Below are positions 1-9,901 of a stretch of DNA of 64,000 nucleotides, piece after piece; the stretch's first letter is position 1, and every line of letters starts with the position of its first letter. The stretch is from contig NZ_JADPKT010000012.1 of the NCBI RefSeq assembly GCF_023074075.1, forward strand, positions 1 through 64,000, written 5' to 3'. This DNA comes from Bradyrhizobium sp. 138 (GTDB lineage: Bacteria; Pseudomonadota; Alphaproteobacteria; Rhizobiales; Xanthobacteraceae). The notes under the pieces are model-generated. The model worked only from the letters and a program-made list of their open reading frames with translations. It was not told the DNA's origin and ran no database searches. A program made the translations under genes and the position numbers.

Positions 1-298
1 CCTACGGCCAACCTTGACCGCTCCTCGCCTCGGCGCCCAAGACCGCCTCCAACAAACGACGCCCTCTTGACAACTCATTCCCCATACAAGGATGACGGAG
101 CTGATACCTTGGCCGACCCCGACACAAAACCTGCCGGCATCCCCACGAATGTGGCGAGATCGCATCGGTTCGACAAAAAATCCCCTGTCGACGGTCCGCC
201 GCAGTACCTTGATGAATCAACCCCGGTTGGTCCATAAGCGGCGTCCCGTGGTCGGTGGTTCGCCGCCGTATTGCGTGCTTGGATAGAGGGATTCTCGC
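1..298. other. Upstream region, no supported gene
   Basis: I see no convincing reading frame here: the short frames on both strands lack a family signature and the codon bias of the neighbours. The last bases before the tex GTG contain a purine-rich AGAGGGA that can serve as its ribosome binding site. The promoter of tex presumably lies here, but I could not place a -35/-10 pair with correct spacing. Confidence 0.5.
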
Positions 299-2632
299 GT
301 GGCAAATATCAACCAGAAAATTGCGCAGGAGCTAGGGGTTCGGGCCGAGCAGGTCGAGGCGGCAGTGACGCTGCTCGACGGCGGCGCCACGGTTCCCTTC
401 ATCGCCCGCTACCGCAAGGAAGCGACCGGTGCGCTCGACGACGCGCAATTGCGCACCCTGGAGGAGCGCCTGGTCTATCTGCGCGAACTCGAAGACCGCC
501 GCAAGGCCATCCTCGAATCAGTTCGGGAGCAGGGCAAGCTCGATGCCGCGCTCGAAGCCTCGATCCTTGCCGCCGACAGCAAGGCCCGCCTCGAAGACAT
601 CTATCTGCCGTTCAAGCCGAAGCGCCGCACCAAGGCGGAGATCGCCAAGGAAGCCGGCCTCGAGCCGCTCGCCAATCAGCTGATGGCGGAGCCCGGCAAC
701 GATCCGAAGGTCGTGGCCGAAGGCTTCATCAATGCCGAAAAGGGCGTTGCCGATGCCGCTGCCGCACTGGACGGCGCCCGCGCCATCCTGGTCGAGCGCT
801 TTGACGAGGACGCCGATCTGATCGGCGCGCTTCGCGAGGAGATGTGGACCAATGCGCGCATGGCCTCCAAGGTGCGCGACGGCAAGAAGACCGAGGGCGA
901 GAAATTCGCCGACTATTTCGAGTTCTCCGAGCCGCTGACCAAATTGCCGTCGCACCGCATCCTCGCGATGTTCCGCGGCGAGAAGGAGGAGATCCTCGAC
1001 CTGCAAATCCAGGCCGAGGCCGAGGCGCCGCCGCCGGGCGTGCCAAGCGCCTATGAATTGAAGATCATGAAGCGGTTCGGCATCGCCGACCTCAAGCGCG
1101 CCGGCGACCGCTGGCTGATCGACACCGTGCGCTGGGCGTGGCGCACCAAGATCCAGGTGCATCTCAACATCGATCTGCGCATGCGGCTGTGGAATGCGGC
1201 AGAGACCGAGGCCGTGCGCGTGTTCGCCTCCAATTTGCGCGACCTCTTGCTGGCCGCGCCGGCCGGCACCCGCGTCACCATGGGGCTCGATCCCGGCTAC
1301 CGCACCGGCGTCAAGGTCGCCGTCACCGATGCGACCGGCAAGGTCGTCGATACCGCGGTGATCTATCCGCACGAGCCGCAGCGGCAATGGAACGAGTCGC
1401 TGGCAACGCTCGGCCGGCTCGCGATGAAGCACAAGGTCGAGCTGATCGCGATCGGCAACGGCACCGCCTCGCGCGAGACCGACAAGCTCGCAGGCGATCT
1501 CGTCAAGGGTCTCGCTGAGCTGAAGATGTCCAAGATCGTGGTGTCGGAGGCCGGTGCGTCGGTCTATTCGGCCTCGGCTTTCGCCTCGGAGGAACTGCCC
1601 GGTCTCGACGTCACCCTGCGCGGCGCGGTCTCGATCGCCCGTCGTCTCCAGGATCCGCTCGCCGAGCTCGTCAAGATCGAGCCCAAGGCAATCGGCGTCG
1701 GCCAGTACCAGCACGACCTCGGCCAGGCCAAGCTCGCCAAGTCGCTCGACGCCGTCGTCGAGGATTGCGTGAATGCCGTCGGCGTCGACGTCAACACCGC
1801 CTCGGCGCCGCTGCTCGCGCGCGTGTCGGGCGTCGGCTCAGGCCTGGCGCAGAGCATCGTGGCGCATCGCGACGCCAACGGCCCGTTCAAGTCGCGCAAG
1901 GCGCTCAAGGACGTGCCGCGGCTCGGGCCGAAGGCATTCGAGCAGTGCGCGGGCTTCCTGCGCATCCTCGGCGGCGAGGACCCGCTCGATGCCTCGGGCG
2001 TGCATCCGGAAGCCTATCCGGTGGTGCGCCGGATTCTCGCGGCCACCAAGAGCGACATCAAGGCGCTGATCGGCAGCAGCGACATCGTGCGCACCTTGAA
2101 GCCGAAGGACTTCGTCGACGAGACCTTCGGCCTGCCGACCGTCACGGACATCCTGCGTGAATTGGAAAAGCCGGGCCGCGACCCGCGTCCGGCGTTCAAG
2201 GCCGCCGTGTTCAAGGAGGGCGTCGAGGAGATCAAACATCTCAAGAAGGGCATGATCCTCGAGGGCACCGTGACCAACGTCGCCGCGTTCGGCGCCTTCG
2301 TCGACATCGGCGTGCACCAGGATGGGCTCGTGCACATCTCGGCGATGTCCAAGACCTACATCAAGGATCCGCGCGAAGTGGTGAAGCCCGGCGACATCGT
2401 CAAGGTCAAGGTGCTGGACTTCGAGGTCGCGCGCAAGCGCATCTCGCTGACGCTGCGCCTCGACGACGAGGTCGGCGCCAAGAAGGACGCCCCCGGTATG
2501 CAGCGCGACAACACGCGCAACACGTCCCGAATGACGTCGTCAGCCCCGCGCAAGCAGGAGTCTTCGGGCGGCGGCGCCCTCGCCGAAGCGCTACGCCGCG
2601 CAGCGGAAAAGAACAACGGCAAGCGGGCGTGA
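299..2632 (+). CDS. tex: Tex family transcription accessory / RNA-binding protein
   Basis: 777 aa, the usual length of Tex. In order it shows a helical N-terminal region (from about residue 1), a YqgF/RNase H-like domain beginning at GLDPGYRTG (about residue 326), helix-hairpin-helix repeats ([15 protein letters not shown], about 500-560), and a C-terminal S1 RNA-binding domain ([18 protein letters not shown], about 650-720). The last 50 residues are a charged low-complexity tail, typical of alphaproteobacterial copies. Tex is a cytoplasmic nucleic-acid-binding protein linked to transcription and RNA metabolism. The start is GTG preceded by AGAGGGA. It appears monocistronic, as the next gene is 270 bp away beyond a palindromic repeat. 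Confidence 0.96.
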   Translation: MANINQKIAQELGVRAEQVEAAVTLLDGGATVPFIARYRKEATGALDDAQLRTLEERLVYLRELEDRRKAILESVREQGKLDAALEASILAADSKARLEDIYLPFKPKRRTKAEIAKEAGLEPLANQLMAEPGNDPKVVAEGFINAEKGVADAAAALDGARAILVERFDEDADLIGALREEMWTNARMASKVRDGKKTEGEKFADYFEFSEPLTKLPSHRILAMFRGEKEEILDLQIQAEAEAPPPGVPSAYELKIMKRFGIADLKRAGDRWLIDTVRWAWRTKIQVHLNIDLRMRLWNAAETEAVRVFASNLRDLLLAAPAGTRVTMGLDPGYRTGVKVAVTDATGKVVDTAVIYPHEPQRQWNESLATLGRLAMKHKVELIAIGNGTASRETDKLAGDLVKGLAELKMSKIVVSEAGASVYSASAFASEELPGLDVTLRGAVSIARRLQDPLAELVKIEPKAIGVGQYQHDLGQAKLAKSLDAVVEDCVNAVGVDVNTASAPLLARVSGVGSGLAQSIVAHRDANGPFKSRKALKDVPRLGPKAFEQCAGFLRILGGEDPLDASGVHPEAYPVVRRILAATKSDIKALIGSSDIVRTLKPKDFVDETFGLPTVTDILRELEKPGRDPRPAFKAAVFKEGVEEIKHLKKGMILEGTVTNVAAFGAFVDIGVHQDGLVHISAMSKTYIKDPREVVKPGDIVKVKVLDFEVARKRISLTLRLDDEVGAKKDAPGMQRDNTRNTSRMTSSAPRKQESSGGGALAEALRRAAEKNNGKRA

Positions 2633-2690
2633 CCGCTTAACTTCTCCCCGCACTTCTGCGGGCGGAGGTCGGATCGCGTTCTATCCACGT

Positions 2691-2770
2691 CGTCATTGCG
2701 AGCGCAGCGAAGCAATCCAGAATCCCTCCGCGGAAAGACTCTGGATTGCTTCGCTGCGCTCGCAATGACG
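2691..2770. repeat. Extragenic palindrome, family A, perfect 30-bp arms
   Basis: Two 30-base arms (2691-2720 and 2741-2770) are perfect reverse complements around a 20-base loop. The left arm begins CGTCATTGCGAGCGCAGCG. Related copies lie at 17922-18038, 40259-40337 and 44668-44755, with a fragment near 21788-21804. It lies between tex and the next gene and would fold into a long RNA hairpin if transcribed, but has no trailing T-run. Confidence 0.92.
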
Positions 2771-2901
2771 GGGAGAGAGCTAGCTCCCTAACATCCGCGT
2801 CAGAATCTGGCGTGTTTGTAAGTTGAAGGCGCACGCCCGTTCTCCTCATCTGATCGTCCTCGTGCGGCGTTAAGACCGCCGTACTGCAAGGAGGACGTTC
2901 G

Positions 2902-3321
2902 ATGAACAGCAGGCTTCTCAAAGGCCTCACGGCGGCGACGATCGCAGCGGTGATGGCAACCGCGTCACCGGTGCTCGCGCGTGGTGGACATGGCGGCTTC
3001 GGCGGCGGCGGGCATTTCGGTGGCGGCATGCACGCAGGCGGCTTTGGCGGCATGCGTGCCGGCGGCATGGGTGGCGCGCGCTTCGGCCACGTCGGCGGTC
3101 CGGCGTTCGGCGGGGCACGCTTCGCGCAAGCGGCGATCGGGCCGCGTTTCGCCGGCGCCGGCTGGCACGGTCGCCATGCTTTCCATCATCACCATCACTT
3201 CCGCCGTTTCGCCGTCTTCGGCGCGCCCTTCGTCTACGCCGGCTATTATGACGGCTGCTGGCGCAGGAGCTGGACGCCTTATGGATGGCGGTGGGTCAAT
3301 GTGTGCGGAGACTATTGGTAG
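2902..3321 (+). CDS. Small secreted Gly/His-rich protein
   Basis: 139 aa. The N-terminus (MNSRLLKGLTAATIAAVM) is a signal peptide with probable cleavage after ASPVLA. The mature part is Gly/Ala/Met-rich (GGFGGGGHFGGGMHAGGFGGM) followed by a histidine cluster (FHHHHHF) and an aromatic C-terminus with three cysteines or so near CGDYW. Similar low-complexity exported proteins are common in Bradyrhizobium and usually carry no functional name. The histidines could bind metal, which is only inference. A good AAGGAGG-like site lies just before the ATG. Confidence 0.8.
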   Translation: MNSRLLKGLTAATIAAVMATASPVLARGGHGGFGGGGHFGGGMHAGGFGGMRAGGMGGARFGHVGGPAFGGARFAQAAIGPRFAGAGWHGRHAFHHHHHFRRFAVFGAPFVYAGYYDGCWRRSWTPYGWRWVNVCGDYW

Positions 3322-3420
3322 TCGTTGAGCGTACCGCACCATTGTCGCGGTCGCCACCGGGCGGTTCCGTCCAGCCCCGGAACGGGATAGTCTGGTGGCG
3401 ATCGTCGCGCGGAGTTTGTC

Positions 3421-4113
3421 ATGACCGGAGGTCACCGTCGCATCCTGGTCGTCGAGGACGATCCGGAAACCGCAGGCCAGCTCGTCGAGGAATTGACGAT
3501 CTCGGGATACGAGGTCGATCTCGCGGCCAACGGCCGCGAAGCCTTGCGCCACGGCGCCGCGCGCGATTATGCCGTGATCACGATCGACCGGATGCTGCCC
3601 GACGTCGACGGCATCAGCGTGATGCGACAATTGCGCGACGACGGCGTTGCCGCGCCGTTCCTGATCATTTCCGCGCTCGGCGAGGTCGATGACCGTGTGC
3701 GCGGCTTGCGCGCCGGCGGCGACGACTATCTCGTCAAGCCGTTCTCGTTCACCGAATTGCTGGCGCGGCTCGAGGCGCTCGGTCGCCGCAGCGAGACCAT
3801 CGCCAAGGAGACGCTGCTGCGGGTCGGCGATCTCGCCATCGACCTGATCGCGCGCAACGCCAGCCGCCGCGGGCGCAAGATTCCGCTGCTGCCGCGCGAA
3901 TTCCAGCTGCTCGAATATCTCGTCCGCAACGAGGGCCGCGTCGTCTCCCGCGCGATGCTGCTTCAGCACGTCTGGGACCTGCATTTCGATCCCTCCACCA
4001 ACATCATCGACGTCTATGTCGGGCGCGTTCGCCGCAAGGTCGACGATGCTCAGGCCTATCCGCTGATCCACACCATCCGCGGCATCGGATATTGCCTCCG
4101 TGCTCCTGGCTAA
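3421..4113 (+). CDS. OmpR/PhoB-family response regulator
   Basis: 230 aa with an N-terminal receiver domain (acidic pair ED near residue 12-14, phospho-acceptor Asp56 in VITIDRMLPDVDG, conserved Lys near 106 in YLVKPFS) and a C-terminal winged-helix DNA-binding domain (IPLLPREFQLLEYLVRNEG ... VDVYVGRVRRKVDD-type signature). It overlaps the downstream kinase gene by 14 bp, so the two are translated together as a two-component system. The signal is unknown; it sits downstream of a small secreted protein that it could regulate, but no operator was identified. Confidence 0.95.
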   Translation: MTGGHRRILVVEDDPETAGQLVEELTISGYEVDLAANGREALRHGAARDYAVITIDRMLPDVDGISVMRQLRDDGVAAPFLIISALGEVDDRVRGLRAGGDDYLVKPFSFTELLARLEALGRRSETIAKETLLRVGDLAIDLIARNASRRGRKIPLLPREFQLLEYLVRNEGRVVSRAMLLQHVWDLHFDPSTNIIDVYVGRVRRKVDDAQAYPLIHTIRGIGYCLRAPG

Positions 4114-5170
4114 GACGCTCCGCTCCTCGACCTTCCGCCTGGCGCTGATCGCGATCGCCGCGTTCGGGCTGATCGTCGCGGCAATCATGGCCTACGTCTA
4201 TTTCGGCACCCTCGCCTATGTGGAGAGCCGGCTCGGCCACGCCGTCGACCATGACGGCTTCACCGGGATGATCGAGCTCGCGATGGCCGCCGTCGCCGCG
4301 CTGCTGCTGGTGCTCGCGGGCCTTGCGGCCGTGCTGGTGACGCGGCGCACGGTGGGGCGGATCGAACAGATCAATGCCACCAGCCGCGCCATCATGCTGT
4401 CCGGCCTCGATCAGCGCATCCCCTTGCGCGGCAGCAATGACGAGTGGGACCGCGTCGCCGAAAACCTCAACCAGATGCTCGACCGCATCGAGACGCTGAT
4501 GGGCGAGGTCAAGCAGGTCAGCGACAACGTCGCCCACGATCTGCGCACGCCGCTGACGCGGATGCGCGGCCGGCTGGAAAAGGCCTATCACACGCCGCGC
4601 AACAGCGAAGCCGATGCCGCGCTGATCGGCGACACCATCGCCGATCTCGACGCCGTGCTTCACATGTTCGCCTCCATCACCCGGATCTCCGAGATCGAGA
4701 CCCGCGCCCGCACCGGGGCGTTCCGCGCGCTTGATCTGGCCGAGATCGCCGGCGAGGTCGTCGAGCTCTACGACGCCGCCGCCGAGCAGGTTGCGACAAG
4801 GCTCAGCCTCGCCGGAGACCGAAAGGTGCCGATCACGGGCGATCGCGACCTGCTGTTCGATGCCATCGCCAATCTCGTCGACAACGCGATCAAGCACGGC
4901 CGGCCGGGCGGGCAGGTGACCGTGACTTGCCGCAGCGCGGACGGTGGCGCTGTGATCGCCATCTCCGACGATGGTCCGGGCATTCCCACTGAAGAGCGCG
5001 ATCACGTCTTCAAGCGCTTCTATCGGCTCGAACAGAGCCGCTACACGCCGGGCAATGGGCTTGGCCTCAGCCTCGTCGCCGCGGTTGCGCGCCTTCACGG
5101 CGCGGAGATCGCGCTGCGTGACAATGCGCCGGGGCTGACGGTCGAGCTCAGCTTCCCCGCGGCATCATAG
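4100..5170 (+). CDS. Membrane sensor histidine kinase
   Basis: 356 aa, GTG start inside the end of the response-regulator gene. Two transmembrane helices (about 13-37 and 60-81) flank a very short periplasmic loop. A HAMP linker follows, then HisKA with His146 in VAHDLRTPLTRMR, then an HATPase domain (N-box NLVDNAIKHG, G1 DDGPGIP, G2 GNGLGLSLV). The periplasmic loop is only about 20 residues, so the stimulus may be sensed in the membrane or by a partner. It ends convergently with the LuxR-type gene on the other strand, overlapping by 6 bp. Confidence 0.95.
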   Translation: MLLAKTLRSSTFRLALIAIAAFGLIVAAIMAYVYFGTLAYVESRLGHAVDHDGFTGMIELAMAAVAALLLVLAGLAAVLVTRRTVGRIEQINATSRAIMLSGLDQRIPLRGSNDEWDRVAENLNQMLDRIETLMGEVKQVSDNVAHDLRTPLTRMRGRLEKAYHTPRNSEADAALIGDTIADLDAVLHMFASITRISEIETRARTGAFRALDLAEIAGEVVELYDAAAEQVATRLSLAGDRKVPITGDRDLLFDAIANLVDNAIKHGRPGGQVTVTCRSADGGAVIAISDDGPGIPTEERDHVFKRFYRLEQSRYTPGNGLGLSLVAAVARLHGAEIALRDNAPGLTVELSFPAAS

Positions 5171-5536
5171 CTCGATCACGCCGCGACGCGCCGCATGGGC
5201 CACCGCATCGGTGCGACCGGTGGCATCGAGCTTGTCGAGCAGCGAGCCGACATGGAATTTGACGGTGTGCACGGAGATGCCGAGCCGGCGCGCGATCATC
5301 TTGTTGGAGGCGCCCTCGGCCATCAATGCCAGCACGTCGAGCTCGCGCTGCGTCAGCGCGATGTCCTCGGGCATGACACGTGGATCGCGCGCGACGATCG
5401 TCGCGGCGGCCTGCTCGCCGGGCCCGGCAAGGCGAAGCCCGGCGACATTGCCGAGCAGGGCCGCCAGGCGATCGGCGAGGGCGGGATCGTCGATCTCCAG
5501 AGCGAGCACGATCTCCGGCGTGTTGTCCGTGCTCAC
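5165..5536 (-). CDS. Short LuxR-type (FixJ/NarL) transcriptional regulator
   Basis: 123 aa with a GTG start. The C-terminal half (about 59-115) is a clear LuxR-family helix-turn-helix (ALTQRELDVLALMAEGASNK, then MIARRLGISVHTVKFHVGSL). The N-terminal ~55 residues resemble a shortened receiver-like fold but have no recognisable phosphorylation site, so it is probably not controlled by phosphorylation. Its start overlaps the stop codon of the upstream HtrA-like gene (GTGA), implying translational coupling. Confidence 0.85.
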   Translation of the reverse strand: MSTDNTPEIVLALEIDDPALADRLAALLGNVAGLRLAGPGEQAAATIVARDPRVMPEDIALTQRELDVLALMAEGASNKMIARRLGISVHTVKFHVGSLLDKLDATGRTDAVAHAARRGVIEL

Positions 5537-6399
5537 GCCTCCGGCCTCTCGCCGACCGTGACCTTGAAGCTGACCGGCTCGCCGCCGCGGCGCGCGGCGA
5601 CATCGACCACGGTGCCGACGCTCGACGGGCCCAGGGAGCGCGACAGCGCGCGCACGCCGGACAGTCTCTGGTCGTTGACCGCGACGATCACATCGCCCTG
5701 GCGGATGCCGGCCGCGGCCGAAGGGCCGACCTTGTCGACGTTCATCACCATCGCGCCGATGCCGTCGTCGAGCCGGACCGGCTGCAGCCCGAGACCGAGA
5801 TAGCCGCGCGCGATGCGGCCGCGGGTCTCGAGCTGGGCCGCGACGCGCTCGATGGTCGCCGCCGGGATCACCAGCACGCGCCGCGGGCCGAGCACGGCCA
5901 TGCCGAAGGCCTCCCCCGACGCATCGAGCGCGAGCCCGCCCTCTTGGCTGGGACGGAGGCGGAGGTCGAGCTCGATCCGCGCATCGATTTCGCCGCCGCG
6001 CAAGGAGCGCCAGCCGTTGCCGGACGCGGATACCATCCCCAGCGCGGCGCTCGGCGTCTCGCGGTTGGTGGCCACCACGATCGCCAATGCGCCGAGCGAC
6101 GGGACGGTTGTGGCGAGCTTGACGGGGGCTGTCGCGATGTCGGCGCGCAACAGGGCGATGTCGGTGGTGTGGTCGCGGCCCACGATCGTGGCGGCAGCCC
6201 GGCTGCCGTCGGGCAGGCCGATCTCGACCTCGCCCTCATCGGCCAGCGCCTCGTCGGCGGTGACGATCAGGCCGCTCTTCCAGACAAAGCCGGTCGAGCG
6301 GGAGCGATGCGAATGCACGGAGACAATTGACGGCACGGTGCGCGCCACCACGTCCGCGAACGCGGATGATAGTGAGGACAGGGCGGTAAGGTCTGTCAT
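5533..6399 (-). CDS. HtrA-like protein without catalytic His and Ser (pseudo-protease)
   Basis: 288 aa when started at the ATG that has AGGAGC upstream; the frame stays open further upstream without support. It keeps the trypsin-like fold of DegP/HtrA followed by a PDZ domain (about 200-280, GYLGLGLQPV ... AGIRQGDVIVAVND). Compared with the intact paralogue in this window, the catalytic His is replaced (IVTADEAL, Glu50) and the GNSGG serine is replaced (RPSQEGG, Glu153); Asp80 remains. There is no signal peptide or transmembrane segment, so it should be cytoplasmic. It is translationally coupled to the downstream LuxR-type gene, suggesting a regulatory or sensing role rather than proteolysis. 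Confidence 0.85.
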   Translation of the reverse strand: MTDLTALSSLSSAFADVVARTVPSIVSVHSHRSRSTGFVWKSGLIVTADEALADEGEVEIGLPDGSRAAATIVGRDHTTDIALLRADIATAPVKLATTVPSLGALAIVVATNRETPSAALGMVSASGNGWRSLRGGEIDARIELDLRLRPSQEGGLALDASGEAFGMAVLGPRRVLVIPAATIERVAAQLETRGRIARGYLGLGLQPVRLDDGIGAMVMNVDKVGPSAAAGIRQGDVIVAVNDQRLSGVRALSRSLGPSSVGTVVDVAARRGGEPVSFKVTVGERPEA

Positions 6400-6584
6400 G
6401 GTAAGCTCCTGTAAGTTGTCCTCAATCTGGGATGCCGCGGGCAATTGCGAAACTGGCCGGGTGGCCAGGACAGGGATAGGGCCTCCGGTGACCATGGCCG
6501 ACGAATATGTGATTGGGAGCGCCTCACGGGAACGTGTAGCAATTCCGAAATTGCGTCCCATAGCCCCAAGCACCACGAGCACTC
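6400..6584. promoter_or_regulatory. Divergent promoter region between HtrA-like and VOC genes
   Basis: 185 bp between two divergently oriented genes. It must contain the promoters of both, and it carries the AGGAGC ribosome site of the minus-strand gene next to its start. I found no clear operator palindrome. Confidence 0.4.
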
Positions 6585-7550
6585 ATGACTATCGATCTCA
6601 CCCGCCGCACCCTGCTGCAACTCGCCGGCGCCACCTCGCTTGCCGTGGCGGCTGCCGCCGCAGCGCGTGCCGAGGGCAACCCGCAGGGCGGCGGCCCGAC
6701 CTATGCCAGCCGCACGCCGATGCGGGTCGGCATGGTGACGCTGCGGGTGAAGAACCTCGACAAGGTGGCGGATTACTACCGCGACGTGATCGGTCTCACC
6801 GTGATGGAGCGCTCGGCCGCCGTCGCGAAGCTCGGCACATCAGGCATCACGCTGCTGGTGCTGGAGGCCCGCCCCGATGCGGCAATCGAGCCGCGCAACG
6901 CCGCCGGCCTCTACCACACCGCCTTCCTGATGCCGACCCGCAAGGACCTTGCGCGCTGGCTGGTTCACGCCGCCTCGCACCGCGTGAAGCTGTCGGGTTT
7001 TGCCGATCATCTCGTCAGCGAGTCCGTCTATCTCGATGACCCCGAAGGCAACGGCATCGAGGTCTATGCCGATCGCGAACCCTCGCAATGGCAGTGGAGC
7101 GAGGGCAGTGTGAAGATGGCGAGCGACGAGCTCAACATCCCCGATTTGCTGTCGCTGACCAACACGCGCGTGCCCGACTATGCCAAGGCGCCGGACGGAA
7201 TGCGCATCGGCCACATGCATTTGCGGGTCGGCGATCTCGCGCAGGCCGCAAACTTCTATCATGGTAACATTGGTCTCGATCCGACCCGCAGCCGCAGCGG
7301 CGCCGCGTTTCTGTCGTCGGGCCGCTATCATCATCATCTCGGCATGAACGTCTGGCAGAGCCAGGGCGCAGGCCCGCGCGACGATCAGATGACCGGCCTT
7401 GCCTGGTTCTCCCTGGTGACGGAAAAGCAGGACATTCTCGCCGCGCAGGAGCAGCGCCTGCGCAAGGGCGGCGTCCAGGTCACAACGCTTGCGGGCGGCC
7501 TGGAGGCTGCCGATCCCTGGGGCACACGCGTGCGGCTGCTCAGGGTTTGA
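6585..7550 (+). CDS. Tat-exported VOC-family protein (extradiol dioxygenase-like)
   Basis: 321 aa. The N-terminus has a twin-arginine motif (LTRRTLLQLAG) and an Ala-rich h-region, so it is predicted to be exported folded. Two vicinal-oxygen-chelate modules follow (about 46-165 and 205-320): GMVTLRVKNLDKVADYYRDV with LYHTAFLMPTRKDLA and DPEGNGIEVYADR in the first, IGHMHLRVGDLAQAANFYH and YHHHLGMNVW in the second. This arrangement resembles CatE/YfiE-type catechol 2,3-dioxygenases; the family is normally metal dependent and cytoplasmic, so the Tat signal is notable. Substrate unknown. Confidence 0.82.
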   Translation: MTIDLTRRTLLQLAGATSLAVAAAAAARAEGNPQGGGPTYASRTPMRVGMVTLRVKNLDKVADYYRDVIGLTVMERSAAVAKLGTSGITLLVLEARPDAAIEPRNAAGLYHTAFLMPTRKDLARWLVHAASHRVKLSGFADHLVSESVYLDDPEGNGIEVYADREPSQWQWSEGSVKMASDELNIPDLLSLTNTRVPDYAKAPDGMRIGHMHLRVGDLAQAANFYHGNIGLDPTRSRSGAAFLSSGRYHHHLGMNVWQSQGAGPRDDQMTGLAWFSLVTEKQDILAAQEQRLRKGGVQVTTLAGGLEAADPWGTRVRLLRV

Positions 7551-7614
7551 TCGCCGGCGCGAGCGTTGCTAAGACCGGTCAGGCGCAAGCCAGCGCTCCA
7601 GGGTCCTCACCGAC

Positions 7615-8490
7615 ATGTCCGAATTCCACGGCGTCTTTCCCTATCTCGTCTCGCCCGTCGATGCCGATGGCAGCGTGCGCACCGAAGTTCTCGGCAAGCT
7701 CTGCGACGATCTGATCGGCGCCGGCGTGCATGGGCTGACGCCGCTGGGCTCGACTGGCGAATTCGCCTATCTCAATGCCGCGCAACGGATGGCGGTGGTG
7801 CAGACCACCATCGAGGCCGCGAAGGGCCGCGTGCCTGTCGTCGCGGGTGTCGCCTCGACCTCGACGGCGGATGCCGTGGCGCAAGCGAAAGCGTATCAGA
7901 AGCGCGGCGCCGACGGCGTCCTGGCGATCCTGGAGGCCTATTTCCCGCTCACCGACGCCCAGGTCGAATCCTACTTCCGCGCCATTGCGGATGCCGTCGA
8001 CATTCCCGTCGTCATCTACACCAATCCGCAATTCCAGCGCTTCGATCTCACCCTCGACACCATCGCGCGCCTCGCCGAGCATCCGCGCATCGGCTACATC
8101 AAGGACGCCTCGACCAACACCGGCCGGCTGCTCTCGATCATGAACCGCTGCGGTGATTCCTTGCGCGTGTTCTCGGCCTCCGCCCATATCCCCGCCGCAG
8201 TGATGCTGATCGGCGGCCTCGGCTGGATGGCGGGCCCTGCCTGCATCATCCCGCGCCAGAGCGTGAAGCTCTACGACCTCTGCAAGGCCGGCCGCTGGGA
8301 CGAGGCCATGCTGCTCCAGCGCCGGCTGTGGCGCATCAATGAGGCCTTCGCCCGGTTTAACCTCGCCGCCTGCATCAAGGCGGGGCTTTCGATCCAGGGT
8401 TATGAGGTCGGCGATCCCGTCCCGCCGCAGGCCCCGCTGACAGGGGAGGCGCGCAAGGTGGTGGAAGCCGCGCTGCGGGACGTCGCGTAG
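7615..8490 (+). CDS. Dihydrodipicolinate synthase/N-acetylneuraminate lyase family aldolase
   Basis: 291 aa TIM-barrel aldolase. It has the pyruvate-binding motif GSTGE (about residues 44-48), the catalytic Tyr in VVIYTNP (about 136) and the Schiff-base Lys in YIKDAS (about 162). Family members condense or cleave pyruvate with aldehydes. The gene is not in a lysine operon, so it is probably a paralogue of DapA with a catabolic role rather than the biosynthetic enzyme. It lies 65 bp downstream of the VOC gene on the same strand and may be co-transcribed. Confidence 0.85.
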   Translation: MSEFHGVFPYLVSPVDADGSVRTEVLGKLCDDLIGAGVHGLTPLGSTGEFAYLNAAQRMAVVQTTIEAAKGRVPVVAGVASTSTADAVAQAKAYQKRGADGVLAILEAYFPLTDAQVESYFRAIADAVDIPVVIYTNPQFQRFDLTLDTIARLAEHPRIGYIKDASTNTGRLLSIMNRCGDSLRVFSASAHIPAAVMLIGGLGWMAGPACIIPRQSVKLYDLCKAGRWDEAMLLQRRLWRINEAFARFNLAACIKAGLSIQGYEVGDPVPPQAPLTGEARKVVEAALRDVA

Positions 8491-8665
8491 CCGAGTGTCA
8501 CGCGGCAATATGTCCCTGAAGTCCCTGCGGAAAGCCAAACCGGGCCCTATCTGCCTCGATCAGGAAACTTCCAGCCGCCTGCGACGTTGCTGCGTGAGCG
8601 AGGTCCGCAATCACATGCATGTGCATTCCGAACACTATTTTCAGCACGCATCGCGGTGATCACCC

Positions 8666-9775
8666 ATGAATCGTCGCTACGCAATCGGTGCGGCAGCCTT
8701 TGCCGCCGTGCTGCTCGCCGTCACTGCCGCGAAGATCCTGCATGTCCCGCTCCTGCATGTCCCGTGGGCGGCCCCCGCCGCACGCGCGGTCGAGCAGCGC
8801 GGCCCGCTGTCCGATGGCGAAAAGGCCACCATCGACATCTTCGAACGTGTGTCGCCCTCGGTCGTCCAGGTGGCGGCGAGATCGGCGGCCAATCCGCTCA
8901 TGGGTGAGGAAAGCCAGGGCGGCGGCGGCGCCTCCGGCACAGGGTTCGTCTGGGATCACGAGGGGCACCTCGTGACCAACAATCACGTCGTGGCCAATGG
9001 CGGCGAGATCGCTGTGCGCTTTGCGTCGGGAGAGGTCGCTGAGGTCGACCTTGTCGGCACCGCCCCCAATTACGATCTTGCGGTGCTGCGGATCCGCAGC
9101 GTGCACGAGCTTCCGCCGCCGGTGGCCCTCGGCAGTTCGGGCGATTTGAAGGTCGGGCAATCTGCGTTTGCGATCGGCAATCCCTTCGGGCTGGATCAAT
9201 CGATGACGAGCGGCATCATCAGCGCGCTCAAGCGCAGGCTTCCGACCCATGGTGGCCGGGAGATTGCCAACGTTATCCAGACGGATGCTGCAATCAACCC
9301 GGGCAATTCGGGCGGACCGCTATTGGATTCCGCCGGCCGGCTGATCGGCGTCACGACGGCGATCATATCGCCGTCCGGTTCGAACGCCGGCATCGGCTTT
9401 GCGGTGCCGGTCGATGTCGTGAACCGGATTGTGCCCGAGCTGATCCGCAACGGCCGGGTGCCGACGCCCGGCATCGGCATCGTGGCCGCCAGCGAGGATG
9501 TCGCGACCCGGCTTGGCGTCGAGGGCGTGATCGTGGTGCGGACGGCTCCCGGCAGCCCTGCCGAGCGGGCGGGGATTCGCGGTGTCAATCTATCGACGGG
9601 AGCGGTCGGAGACATCATCACCGCGATCGAAGGCAAGCCGGTGCGGCGCCTCTCCGACCTCACCGATGCACTCGAACAGGTCGGGGCGGGGAAGACCGTT
9701 CGCCTCACCGTCAAGCGGGGCGGCTCTGACAGCCGCGACGTGAATGTAGGCATCGCCGACATCGAGCGCTCCTGA
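8666..9775 (+). CDS. HtrA/DegP-type S1C serine protease
   Basis: 369 aa. An N-terminal uncleaved signal or anchor (about 5-22) directs it to the periplasm. The trypsin-like domain has a complete triad: His107 (TNNHVVANGG), Asp137 (NYDLAVLR) and Ser215 (NPGNSGGPLL). One PDZ domain follows (about 270-360, GSPAERAGIRG ... DIITAIEGKPV). A short duplication at the N-terminus (LHVPLLHVP) is encoded by a direct DNA repeat near 8738-8766. Members degrade or hold misfolded envelope proteins. It contrasts with the inactive HtrA-like protein encoded about 2.3 kb upstream. Confidence 0.94.
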   Translation: MNRRYAIGAAAFAAVLLAVTAAKILHVPLLHVPWAAPAARAVEQRGPLSDGEKATIDIFERVSPSVVQVAARSAANPLMGEESQGGGGASGTGFVWDHEGHLVTNNHVVANGGEIAVRFASGEVAEVDLVGTAPNYDLAVLRIRSVHELPPPVALGSSGDLKVGQSAFAIGNPFGLDQSMTSGIISALKRRLPTHGGREIANVIQTDAAINPGNSGGPLLDSAGRLIGVTTAIISPSGSNAGIGFAVPVDVVNRIVPELIRNGRVPTPGIGIVAASEDVATRLGVEGVIVVRTAPGSPAERAGIRGVNLSTGAVGDIITAIEGKPVRRLSDLTDALEQVGAGKTVRLTVKRGGSDSRDVNVGIADIERS

Positions 9776-9901
9776 CATCCCGTGATCTGCGCCAGCAAGG
9801 GCCTTGATGCGCATTGCAGATGTGCCGCGGCTCGGTTGTTTGGCCCGTAAAATCGGCTAAAACCCCCGCGGTCGTTTTCCGGATTTCGAGGATAGAGCGG
9901 A

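Noticed and set aside
67..95. TTGACA-like -35 element before tex
   Set aside because: No -10 hexamer sits at 16-18 bp spacing; the nearby CATACA is too close.
2..235. Open frame on the minus strand at the left edge
   Set aside because: Arg/Gly-rich translation without family motif, consistent with a shadow of GC-rich sequence.
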